Below are positions 11,601 to 20,769 of a stretch of 64,000 nt of DNA, in pieces. Under the pieces are notes generated by a model. The model had not been told where the DNA came from. It saw only the letters and a list, made by a program, of their open reading frames with translations, and made no database searches. Source of the DNA: Ligula intestinalis (lineage: Eukaryota > Platyhelminthes > Cestoda > Diphyllobothriidea > Diphyllobothriidae). The DNA lies in the NCBI GenBank assembly GCA_036362985.1, contig JAYGXS010000005.1:30244876-30308875 (forward strand), in the 5' to 3' direction. Numbering within the stretch: position 1 is the first letter of the stretch; each line of letters starts with the position of its first letter. The translations under genes and the position numbers were made by a program.

Positions 11601-14600
11601 TAAGTAATAACTGTACACTGTCTTGCTTTCTTAAAAAGTACCGCCTACCTAACCAACCAAAGTGCAGATTAACACTTTGGTTGAATACGTTTTGCCTTGC
11701 CTTGCATTGGCCATGGGACCTTGTTTCACCGGCAAACCGTGCTTGGATTTAATATTTTTACCTTCTCCGGACACTAATCGTATTCAGCTTTGATGAAGAC
11801 ATAGTTCAAGCAAACCAGCAAACGTATAGTCTTTTATCCTATTCTGTCCAGGTTAAGTCTGCGCTTGTGCCAATTTACACCGAACCTTCCTGTCAGATGC
11901 CCACTTTCTTGACCTTATCATCAAATTTTTAAAATATCTGCAATTGAATTTACTCTTCCCTCCTAGCAAGCCCATGTCTGAATACAGCCGCGGCTTCCTG
12001 TGTTCTTTTGTCTACGGCTTTGACGCCATACCACGTGTAAATATCTCAACGCTGGAGGACCTAAGAGCCCGGCTGGTGCACGCGTTGGTCGTTTGCCAGA
12101 CTCCGAAGGCTCTGATTATGCCCAACCGCATCGCTGCCTTTGTTCTTCGCCTGATTGGCCCTTGCTTTGGCTTGCCAACGGTTGGAGAGATTGGCGCTTT
12201 CCTCAGCCATGACGTGAAGAAGAAATTGCTAGATCCAAAACTGGAGGATATCTACGAGACGCCCTTTGGAGAAAAGTTCAAAGCCTATGCTGATGAAGTC
12301 ACCGGTGGTACGTGGGTGTTGGCATCTTTATTCGGATTGCGTAGGGGTAGTTATAAGTAGATATGCGTACACCGATCAGATACAGGGCACACCCGCCCTG
12401 GTTTGTGATTTCCAGTGTTTTCAGGATCCCCGAATCTTTGCCACATGGCTAATTATAATGTTACTTACTAAATTGCAGTATCATTTTTGTTAGATTCACC
12501 GTTTGTTGACCATACCAGCAATGTGTCCTGCAGCACACTTTTAGTACCCTTTACCTAAAAAAATACATGTTTGGATTTAACGAGCTGATTTTTTTCACAT
12601 AATCAGTCCACGTTCACGCTATCAATACAAGCGAACATGCGAGTCCCAGGAAGTAAGTGAGAAGTAGAAGACGACTCGATCGCTGAGACAATATGTCTAT
12701 TCCCCGAGAATTACTTAAGTCATGGTTCACGGGCTCCCAATCCATCAACAAACGCAATGAAATTCCCAATCCATATTTGGTGCTGAGACTACATTTTGTC
12801 AATGCACATCGCCGCTCGGGAAACGCACAGGTCACCACATCATCTCATGCCAACACCACAAATCGAGAAAGTAATTGCTGACGCAACGAATCAGCGCATA
12901 CGCAATGCACGTATCGATTTTTTTCTGTACGTTTAAATTTTGAGACAGCACCTTATGAACACACAAACTGTTTCTGTTACGGCCCTGTGTGTATGTCTCT
13001 GATAATGAATCTGCGATGGATTTCGAAGCGTCAGGCAAATAAACATATTGTCCCAGCGTTCGAGTCGTTTCTACTCCTTAACAAAACTAATTGGACTCGA
13101 GTATTTAGGGAAAAAAGGGACAGTCTGTCAAACGAACACTTTACTGGCCTGACGTTTACTATTCCTACTGAAACCTTTTATCAAAAAATGTGCCGCTAAG
13201 GTCATTAGAGGCAAAAAAGTAGTATATGCATTGTTTACTAGTAGTTTGGTTTATTGCTGGGCCTCATTTCGATGGATGGCTAGATTGTTTCTCGTGCGGT
13301 CACTTTTTCTTTTATAACCCCGAGTTCCATCATGTTGTTCAATTATCTTGTGAAGTTTACTTGGCTATTCGAATCCCGAGTATCAGATCATTTAACTGGC
13401 TACCTTTAAGAATCAAACCCAACGATCTTTGCCTTATTCTACAATGACCAACTCTCTAACCCCGTGATCGTCTTCTTTGAGTTCAAACGAAAAAGGCTTT
13501 TGGCTTACCCAACTTTTGCCTTTATTCGTCTGAGCTTTCAAACTCTTACTTATGTCGTTCCTCAGAAATAACAACTGCAACAAAAACAAGCAACAGTTAC
13601 AAGGCGCGGGGGGCAAAAAAACAGCAGTGACGCGAGTCTTAAGATGACAACCCATGCCCCTGTATGCCGGCAGCAGATCAATAAATTGCTCGACTGCCAC
13701 CTTATACGCGCGAATGCTTGGAATTCATGGATTTTAAGCTAGTTGTGAATTAAAATTATCCAGCATTCACACTGGTACGATCCGGAGAGCCCTTTAGATT
13801 GGGAACCATGTAAGGTTTTGTTCACGAAACACTACTGAAAAATGCTATCCGCGAACATATTTACCAAATTCCTAGAAATTCCCATGACCAGACAAATTTT
13901 TAATGAATAAGGTAACAGGGATTTTGAAAGTCAATATCTTCTCATTATCTGTGGAACGTCAGGAGATGAATGAATTATCCTCCACAGAATTCATCTTACG
14001 CTTCTTATTCTATCTCACCACATGAAGTCAGCATTTTTACCCATATAAATGCATTAAATTCACTAATTGACCACGTTTCTATAACAGGTGTTTCTCGGGT
14101 GGATCGGCTTCTGGTTGGAGAGCGTTCTCTAATGAGGTGGAAAAAGCCGGAAGCACGTCAGCTACTGCGTCTTCCTCATCCCTATCCAAAGAGTATGTGT
14201 CCGGAACGTCACGCACAGGCAAATGTTGACAAACTCCTTAGCACAATGAGTGATGGTCGCTTTGGAGCCCGTGTACTTCATCTCATTGAGGTTGATTCTG
14301 ACTTTGAAGTACCCGGTGTAAAACCCTTTAAAAAGTAAATGCTCCGTCTGCAGTTTAAACTTTCGAATTTTCAATCAAAAACAGTCCATTATTGTTTCGA
14401 AATTTTTTGGTTATCATTTTCAGACATATTTAACTCAGATCGGTTTCATTGCGAGACAGGAATAATATTAATATCTAAATAAAGATGATTTGTCGACTGA
14501 GGCAGTCCAGTGGCGCAAGGGGGCGAATTAATTCGAAATCGCATCGATGGAATCTTATCCTGAAATACATGTACATACTTTAATCCAAGAAAAGTCTGCT

Positions 14601-15425
14601 TATCCCATTGACAGCAACAGATGCTGAGAAGCGCTACGCAGTACAATGTCAATAATATTTTACTGTTAATGTACACTAATTATCTAATATACGTTTGGTT
14701 ATAAGAAATTTGTTATAAGTCATGAAAAGTGTCCAAGTTACTCGCTATTAATTTGGAACAATATTTCGTTCGAGCACTTGAGGCTATTTTTAAAGACTCC
14801 TTTCCTCAAACGCTTTTTTTCTCCACCTACGTAGAAATACGAATAATTTCAGTGTTTTATGCTACAAAATGCTTATTTGAACTTTACTGGAGCAAGCATT
14901 GTTATAAAGTATTTTGCGCAAGTTAATGGTACACATCCTTTTATTATAAACGCAAAGTGAGGTGGATGTGAAAGGCGAGAACTTGTGTAACTCTCCAAAG
15001 GATAACTGGCAGTTTGAAAATATCACTTAGAGTAAACTCAGTCCAAGGACACAACTTTCATACGTACAAATATATAATACTCATGGATGATTTAGTAGGC
15101 ATTACCATGGTTAATTTATTCTTTTGATCTCGACAGAGAAGGCTATGTTCCCCCGCCAATTGCTGTGTGGTCGGACGTCGAAATGTTCAACTCCATTTTG
15201 GTGCACCCCAAAATGTACTTCAATCATCGTGCACTCTGTGTCAACTCCGCCTGGGACCGCCTCTGGGCTGCCCTTCAATGGCCAGACAGAATATTCTACA
15301 AAATGGACAACCGAAACTTCACTGACAATTATAAACCCCTGCCTGGTGTCAGACGACAGCCTGAGGAACTGGATGAGTCCTATTGTCGAATCCGTGTCAT
15401 GAAGCCGCACCCAATTATGTTTTGA
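2465..15425 (+). CDS. DAGL: Diacylglycerol lipase (DAGL, beta-like), copy A: gene span, 5' end not identified
   Basis: Membrane-associated serine lipase that splits diacylglycerol at sn-1 to give 2-acylglycerols such as 2-arachidonoylglycerol. Five exons join in frame (2465-2621, 9200-9582, 11967-12307, 14088-14334, 15137-15425) into about 471 residues ending in TGA. The triad expected for DAGL is visible: Ser in GHSLGAG (9482-9484), Asp in YGFDAIPR (12022-12024) and His in ARVLHLIE (14279-14281). Order and spacing match the catalytic domain of animal DAGLs; the block LLVGERSLMRW recalls the beta form. The four-helix N-terminal membrane domain is missing, and no exon for it was recognised in 1-2464. 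The long first intron (6.6 kb) carries a LINE and short repeats. A paralogue lies in mirror orientation at 54171-62469. Family call is firm; alpha versus beta is uncertain. Confidence 0.88.
2622..4164. other. Start of the large DAGL copy A intron, no gene
   Basis: AT-rich intron sequence. The frames at 3493-3834 and 3644-4141 overlap each other on opposite strands, lack splice context and have no recognisable family. A GC-richer, CAG/AGC-rich segment begins about 3960 and leads into the next repeat. Confidence 0.4.
4165..4590 (+). repeat. Interspersed repeat R6, copy 1
   Basis: Aligns in direct orientation with 27530-27920: both begin AATAAGACCGGGGATG and share a CTGACTCTCAGTC block and a TCCCGTCAGTTGGC-type block in the same order. 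GC-rich compared with flanks. No coding frame or terminal repeat identified; class unknown. Confidence 0.5.
4888..5028 (+). repeat. Polypurine (GA-rich) tract
   Basis: About 140 bases that are almost all A or G on the + strand, built from GAAGAAG, GGGGAA and similar units. The 93- and 155-residue frames on the - strand here are Phe/Leu/Pro-rich artefacts of this tract. Confidence 0.85.
5348..6210 (-). mobile_element. RTE-type LINE, 3' fragment with C2H2 zinc fingers (broken)
   Basis: On the - strand, 6204-5713 encodes the end of a LINE reverse transcriptase polyprotein: YERLPKRLFYGNVAVGTRR, a basic QKRRYKDTLKNSLKRLQI and a TWRRAV segment, then a first finger CPRCQRTFRARIGLIGH. The frame then shifts (about 5730-5850) and 6028-5348 continues with CPHCNRTFTSRIGLVGHLRI and CPHCHRSFAHCIGLLGHMRI. 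I know this arrangement (RTE C-terminus plus C2H2 fingers) from tapeworm LINEs. The copy is 5'-truncated, as usual for LINEs, and frameshifted, so inactive. It lies in the first intron of DAGL copy A, antisense to it. Confidence 0.82.
6255..6412 (-). repeat. tRNA-derived SINE, family S1, copy 1
   Basis: On the - strand the head reads GGGGGCTCAATGGTTAGAAT (A-box-like), followed by a B-box-like CGCGGGCCGAAGCC and a body with CGCTGATAACGATTAATGAA and GCCTTTGCCGGCAAT. The same body occurs at 22745-23520 and 45580-45700. It sits about 45 bp upstream of the LINE 5' truncation point. Confidence 0.6.
6413..7954. other. Intron sequence, nothing recognised
   Basis: AT-rich; no frame longer than about 80 codons, no transposon motif. 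It lies left of the detectable mirror match. Confidence 0.4.
8116..8200 (+). repeat. Mixed trinucleotide repeat (GCT then GAT)
   Basis: A short run of GCT units followed by imperfect GAT/TGA units. The mirrored position (about 63480-63520) has a shorter, degraded ATC/ATT version, so the repeat existed before the duplication and expanded or decayed since. Confidence 0.8.
9200..9582 (+). CDS. DAGL: DAGL copy A, exon with nucleophile Ser
   Basis: Acceptor TTTTAG ends at 9199, donor GTGAGT starts at 9583; 383 nt, entering in phase 0 and leaving two bases of a split codon. Encodes the first half of the class-3 lipase core: LMLVVDHETQALVLILRGT (strand plus oxyanion-side RGT), FIGHAGM, a helix, then YPFVIAGHSLGAG. 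The Ser of GHSLG is residue 95 of the exon. The exon ends in KAYAYEPPGACM, equivalent to the CYAFSPP segment of vertebrate DAGLs. Same length as the copy B exon, with about 22 differences in 128 residues by eye. Confidence 0.93.
9583..11966. other. DAGL copy A intron 1, no gene
   Basis: Intron of 2384 bp. The first about 120 bp and the last about 400 bp align with copy B's intron 1, including a conserved CTTGCATTGGCCATGGGACC block about 260 bp before the acceptor. Frames at 10041-10337 and 10901-11098 show no family resemblance. Confidence 0.5.
11967..12307 (+). CDS. DAGL: DAGL copy A, exon with catalytic Asp
   Basis: Acceptor CTCCTAG ends at 11966, donor GTACGT starts at 12308; 341 nt. The first base completes an Asn codon (AA+C) from the previous exon. 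Encodes MSEYSRGFLCSFVYGFD followed by an LEDLRARLVHAL helix, matching the DAGL region with the catalytic Asp (12022-12024) and the following Leu-Glu-Asp-Leu helix. The last 262 nt (from CTGGAGGAC, about 12050) are about 96 percent identical to copy B, much closer than the other exons. Confidence 0.92.
12662..13080 (+). mobile_element. Penelope-like element 3' fragment with inverted ends, in DAGL copy A intron 2
   Basis: 12693-12790 encodes SIPRELLKSWFTGSQSINKR and the following IPNPYLVLR, the C-terminal end of a PLE GIY-YIG nuclease of a type frequent in tapeworms. The 3' end carries the block AGCGTCAGGCAAATAAA and a GTCCCAGCG..CGAGTCG tail (13028-13080), and the opposite end (12662-12695) carries that tail inverted. 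Copy B intron 2 lacks this insert, so it arrived after the duplication. It is a fragment, not a gene. Confidence 0.75.
13081..14087. other. Rest of DAGL copy A intron 2, nothing recognised
   Basis: AT-rich with no motif. Short frames at 13226-13447 and 13434-13700 (-) have no support. Confidence 0.4.
14088..14334 (+). CDS. DAGL: DAGL copy A, exon with catalytic His
   Basis: Acceptor ATAACAG ends at 14087, donor GTAAAT starts at 14335; 247 nt. Encodes GVSRVDRLLVGERSLMRW and GARVLHLIEVDSDFEVPG; the His of VLHLIE (14279-14281) sits where DAGL has its catalytic His just after the regulatory insertion. The regulatory loop between Asp and His looks short, but its exact length relative to vertebrate forms was not measured. 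Twelve of 83 residues differ from copy B. Confidence 0.9.
14335..15136. other. DAGL copy A intron 3
   Basis: 802 bp, AT-rich, no insert recognised. The 3' part matches copy B's intron 3: a TAACTGGCAGTTTG block near 15004 and the AGTCCAAGGACACAA block near 15041 both recur inverted at about 54556-54604. Confidence 0.5.
15137..15425 (+). CDS. DAGL: DAGL copy A, last exon
   Basis: Acceptor CTCGACAG ends at 15136; stop TGA at 15423-15425. Encodes a 95-residue C-terminus beginning EGYVPPPIAVWSDVEMFN and continuing LVHPKMYFNH, equivalent to the DAGL segment 'Trp-Asp ... Phe-x-x-Ile-x-Ile-x-Pro-x-Met' that follows the catalytic His. The tail after that shows no domain I recognise. About 25 of 95 residues differ from copy B, making this the most diverged of the four exons. 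A PLE begins within tens of bases of the stop. Confidence 0.88.
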
Positions 15426-15435
15426 GTCGTTTAGA

Positions 15436-18400
15436 AGAGTCTCTCTCAGTCATCATGACCGCCTCCATGTCTCCGCTTTTATGGACTGATCAGCCGAAAA
15501 TCCTTTTCTGACTTCTGCGCCTTTCTTACCACCTGTTTTTATGCGAAATAGTTTATGATAAAATGAGATTTTATCCGCTTTCCTTATCTTATTGGGACTG
15601 CATAATAGTTTTTTGTCTATCATTTGCGTATTATTAGGTGTGAGGTCTAAATACGTTTGTAAGAAGTTATTATATAGGAACATTTTTTATCAATCGCGTT
15701 AGGGCATTTCGGGCGGTATTATTGGAATTATTTGGAGCTTACATGGGCTTTATTCAACACTCAGAAAATAAATCTGAACCAATCAACCACTACAGGCTCT
15801 TTGAACAAGGAGGTGGCATGCGCAATCTAAACCAGACTTGCTAAATGTATCCTAAAACTAAACACCTTTCAAATATTATCCTTTAATCAAGTAACTCAAT
15901 GTACTGCTAACTTTGACAGAGGAAAGCTATGAGAATTGGAGTCCTATCACACAGCAACCTTTGACATTGAAAACCACCATCCAACTTTGTTCTTGTAGAA
16001 TTCATGGAAATTCGGGCCTTTCTTATTTATTGTCCACGATAAATAGATTTAAAAGCTAAATTTTAATCTGAACGTGCCTTTACCTAAGATATCTCCGCCA
16101 GACGCACATGAAAGCTCAACCGATACCTCCATTGTTGTTCTAGTTAATGAGCTGGACCTTTATAACAGGGCGAGGGTTGAAGCAACTAGAATAAGAAGTC
16201 GAATTTGTGAGCCCTTTTCGCCAGACTATCGATCTGAAATCTACCGAGCCTGTAGGAGTCAACTCTGGTAAACTGGTGGCAGCAGTATTTAAAAAAGGCT
16301 CCAAGAAACAAAGTACGTCGTGATAAACTAAGGGAACTTCGAAAAAATGAAAACGTCATGTTGACCAGGCCAGACAAATGATCCGCAATAGTTGTTAAGG
16401 GTTTTGGCAGATTTGCTTTATTTAGTTGACCAAATTTTGAAACATTCGTGGCCTCAGTTGTAGTCAAACCCACACGACCAAAAGGATTTTGCGCAGCCGA
16501 CATTCTAATATTCAGCTACAGGGCTCATCGTGTGTCGTTAATTTAATCGCACTCGAATCGATTTTACCCACCCAACTTACTGCTTGTATGAAATCCGCCA
16601 CTACAGAGCAGCAAGCTCACTGCCCAGACAATAGTGTTAATGGATAAGAATGATTTTGAGAAACTAATAGCTCTCTTTGCAAATCGTACAAAGTGCTAAA
16701 AATCTAAAAATGACAAAGATCGGGCAGACGCCGTCGAGGGTCATTTCACTAAAATTCTCAAAGACCTCCATAGAAAACGCCTTTTGTCTAACAAAGAGAT
16801 TGAAAGACTGAGAGCTGGAGGCACTACGATACCATGAATATATGGCCGTCCGAAAATTCACAAACCGTAGCTACCCCTGCGTCTAATCTTGGATATGAGA
16901 AGCTCCCTTTATCACACCATCGCCAAATGACTGGTAGAAAAGTGGAAGCAGCTTAGAAGAAACCGATATGTTGTAAGCTTGCAAGACGTATTTGAGTTTC
17001 TTAACGCCACAAAGAATAGTTATGTCTGTCAAGAGAAGATGCGCGCATTAAATATATGCTCACTTTTTACCAACGTACCCGTGTTAAAAACCATAAATTA
17101 CCTCTATAATGTTGTTCGGGCCATGAACTACCAGATAAGATTATCCATGAAAAGCCTTGAGTAACTGCTTATGTGGTCCACACTTGATGTGCAATTCCAA
17201 TGAAATGGCCGGTTCTAAAGACAGATAGAATAAATAATGGTAGGCTCATTTATGTGCCTGTTTCTCAAATATGTTTTTATGGTCAGGAATTAGAAAATAA
17301 GCTTTAGGACCACAATCTGTGACCTGGAATTAAACGGTCAATGTGTGAATGACATCGTCTGTCTAAAAGTAAATAGGACTGTCACTGGCACCCTAGGCGG
17401 GAGGTTTAACAGCACAGATCCATCGCTCAGGTTATCTGATGGGACTGTCTTAGCTAAGAAAATTGAATTCCCTGATTTCCTTCTTCCGACGCAAAAAGAT
17501 GGATCCATCCAGTGTAGGGTATTCCGAAAGAAAACCTGGACGGTACAATACATCAACTTTCATAGTTTTGTCTCCCTAAAGATAAAATGAAATTAAGTCC
17601 AGGAATTTGTAGGTTAAGTGCGAGATATCTGCTTACCTGCAACTTTCAAACCAGCACTCCAGCAGATGCAGTCCACGATTCTTGAAAGTGGATACCCAAA
17701 AGGGTTCCTCCTTAGGAATATTGACGAACACATCAAAAAGCCTGCTTCCTTAATTATAAAAAAGAACGGCGTGTTCAGATGACTGCCTTTCCTAGGCGAT
17801 GCAACAAGCGGACTGACGAAAAGTACGTCTGAAGACTGCAATAATAAGTATTTTACTCGCAGTGACCTTAAGCGTGTTCTCCACAAACTCCCCCTTCCTA
17901 TGCTTGTGAGGTAAAGAACGATTCTCGTAGAAGGCCACGTGTATGTGGATTTACTTTTTGACCTGTACGTACTTTTTCACCTGCTCATTTTGAGCAGGAT
18001 ATGTTGACTAAACCAAGAGGCACCTGGACAAAAAGGCAGGTTAACTCATACAGACCTGGCTCAATAAAGATGAAACTGGATGGATCTCGTGTTCTATTCT
18101 TGCACCCCTCTTCGATCCGAATCCCCGAGTTGATCCGAATGAAGCCTTTCCAGTTATCTATCGAAATCCAGCCGAGTCCTCCAAGAGCCTACGACAATGG
18201 CTGCTGGCAGTAGCCAAAACAGCAGCTTTACGGCTAGCAAATCCATTGTTTTTCCCAAACTGTATGCTGCTACGATAAGGAGATAAAGAACCTCTCCCTT
18301 TAAAGGCCATGTGTGTGCATTTACTCTTTTAACATGCTCCTGTGGAGTAGGGTACATTGGTTGGCCAATGAGCCGCCTGGGAAAGAGTGTCAGTTATAGC

Positions 18401-18470
18401 TACCACAGCCTAGTTAAGCAAAGGTAAATTCATGTAATAAGGCCGTTGGTGATAATGTATTGATTGCTTC
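15436..18470 (+). mobile_element. Penelope-like element PLE-1 (degraded), directly after DAGL copy A
   Basis: Broken reading frames in the order expected for a PLE: ELRKNENVMLTRPDK (about 16335-16380, the N-terminal RPDK motif); YGRPKIHK (16845); SLFTNVPVLKTINYL (about 17062), the RT palm; VNDIVCLK (17343) in place of the usual DD box region; RKKTWTVQYINFHSF (about 17528), LPFLGDATSGLT (17788), then a linker and a CSCGVGYIG nuclease box (about 18330). Many stops and frameshifts. An S2 repeat is inserted after the RPDK motif. Terminal repeats were not delimited. PLEs reverse-transcribe at the target and can tandemise, as seen here with PLE-2. Confidence 0.85.
16424..16640 (-). repeat. tRNA-like short repeat, family S2, copy 3, inside PLE-1
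   Basis: Aligns with the copies at 92-305 and 25446-25690, including the ATTTAATC and ACCCACCCAACTTACTG blocks. PLE-2 and PLE-3 lack it at the matching position, so it inserted into PLE-1 after these copies separated. Confidence 0.65.
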
Positions 18471-18477
18471 AAAAGCT

Positions 18478-20340
18478 TCTCTCTCAGTCTTCATGAGCGC
18501 GAATGGCTCCATGACTCCACTTTTATGGACCGATCAGCCGAGATATTTTTTTCTTACTGCTGTGCCTTTGCGTAAACTTTTAGTTATGCTATATGTTTAA
18601 TAGGAAACAAGATTTTTTTCCGCATTTTTTTATCCTATCGTGACTGGTTTTTGGACTTTTACCGTTATAATTTGCGTATCATTCGCTGTTGAGCCAGTAA
18701 TAAGTTCACAAAGTTGTGCTTTAGAAACCATTTGGGTAAATCCAGTTAAAACATTTCCAGTAGTTGCATTGGCAGTATTCAGACATCATATCGGCTATAT
18801 AAAACTGTCAGAAAAGCATTCTGACGCAGTAAACCACTGCAGGCTCCCTGCGGGAAGGAGTGATATGTGCAAGCCAAACTAGACTTGTCAAGTTTATCGT
18901 TGAATACAAACATGTTTCAATGCACTAAGTGTCCTATCACACGACTACTTTTACCATTTAAAAACACCGTCCATCTTTGGTAAACGTCACGTTATTTTTA
19001 TCATAAACAAAGCATTTACCGATTTTCATCTCATTGATCAATGTGTCTGCTAGCATCCATGGAGATTCGGGCCTTTCTCTATGATAAACATGTTAATAGA
19101 GATGAAATTGAATTTGTACGTGCTTGCACCTCGGCTACTTTTTTAAGTCTCGTATGTTAATGTGACTTATAGCTCTGTTTTCGCTGTATCTGATGAGCTA
19201 GACTTTTATAACACTGCATGGTGATGGCCAAACCAACTATAGTTAAAACTCGAATTTGAGAGCCACTTTTGCCAGACTGTCGATCTAAAGTCTACAGAGC
19301 CCGGAGAAGTTGATTAACTAAAGTCCAATTCAATTAACTGTTCCCAGAAGCATTTAGGAAAGGCTCCAAGGATCAAAGGTTCCGCAATGATACCGGCAGA
19401 CAATGAGTGATTATACCGCGAAAATATGAGCCATATTAGCAGATCGTACAAAGTTCTCAAAATCGGAGGATGACAAATCTCGGACAGAGGCCATCGATCT
19501 TTAGTTGACTTTAATTCTCAAAGACCTTCACAAAATAGGTATTTTGTCCGAAAAGGACCTTCAAAGACCAATACTTGTAGGCACGACCATATCCAGAATG
19601 TATGGTCGTCCGAAAATTCATCAACAATGGCTACCTCTGCATCCAATTTTACATGTGATAAAATCTCCTTATCACTTGTTGGTAACAAAGGGTGTAGTAG
19701 CTCGGAATTAACCTATATTTTTAAAGATTGAAAGGCACCTTTGGGGTCCTTGGCACGATGAAAAAAAATATGAACTTTGGTTAAGGAAGATGTTCTCACT
19801 ACATTTATCCTCACATTTTTACAAACAACCCCTTCGTAGAAACCATAAACTATCTCTGTACTGTTATTCATGACATAAAATACAACATAGGTTTGCCCGT
19901 GAAAACTTTTAAATAAATACTAACGCGGTGCATACAAAAGCTGGAAGTTCTCTACAATGGCCGGTTTTACAGACAAATAAATGGTGGGTCTCAGTTCATG
20001 GCCTGTTTCGCATACCATTTGTATGGCCAGGATCTATAAAACGGGTCATAGAACCACGATCTGTGACCTGAATTCTACGGTCGATACGCTTATGACATAT
20101 TCTGTCTGACAAACAATAATCCTGACACCATTCTCAGGAAACTAAAAGGCGCGTATCCATCGCTTAGGTTTTCTCCGAGGCTGAAGCAGGCAATAAAATT
20201 GCATTCCTTTTTGTCCTTTTACTAAGACAAAAGGATGGAGCACTCCAGCCTAGCGTATTCCGAAAGAAAACCTGGATGGTATAATACATCAACTTTCACA
20301 GTTTTAGTCCCCGAAATATAAAACGAATATTGAGGAAGTC
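18478..20340 (+). mobile_element. Penelope-like element PLE-2 (degraded), tandem to PLE-1
   Basis: Starts with the same CTCTCTCAGTCTTCATGA / GCTCCATGACTCC / TTTATGGACCGATCAGCCGA series found after both DAGL stop codons, then follows PLE-1 closely: YGRPKIHQQWLPLHPI (19600), a SLxTF-type palm remnant (19810-19860), a DILSDKQ-type DD-box remnant (20097-20115), RQKDGALQ and RKKTWMV (20225-20280), and FHSF (20302). It stops near 20340, before the linker and nuclease, so it is 3'-truncated or recombined. Confidence 0.8.
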
Positions 20341-20378
20341 GGTGTCGTCGTAAACTTTGGCAGAGAAGTTGGTGTGGT

Positions 20379-20720
20379 CGTCGATATTTGTCGAGATGTA
20401 AACCCTTTTTAGCTTGGAATTTTGGTTGCTTTTTTATAAAATCAAATTCATTTGCTCTATATACACTTGATATAAGCCGAATATTTGCAGCACTTTTATT
20501 TCGATTTTTACGCTGTTGTGATCTGTAGGCTTGTGCATTAGCTTTAAAATGAGTTTAGGCAAAGGTAGAGAAAGAAATGTTTCTCTGCAAATTATCGACT
20601 TCTCTCAAGCTTTATTAGAGCAAATGAAATTGATTTCTAAAATAACAAGCTTAATGCCATGTTATACAGCGTTCGCGTCTCGAAAAATACCGAAGTCATC
20701 GTGCTTCTTTCAGCGCGCTA
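20379..20720 (+). repeat. Repeat block A, copy 1
   Basis: Aligns in the SAME orientation with 47857-48200 (both start near TCGA..ATATTTGTCGAGA, pass ATTCATTTG and end near GTTATACAGxGTTC), although it occupies the mirrored position beside block B, which is inverted. No coding sense seen; probably untranslated PLE sequence. Confidence 0.6.
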
Positions 20721-20769
20721 CGTGAAAACATGTGAGTCAAGCAGTTCCTACCTTCAATTTTCGTTCAGT

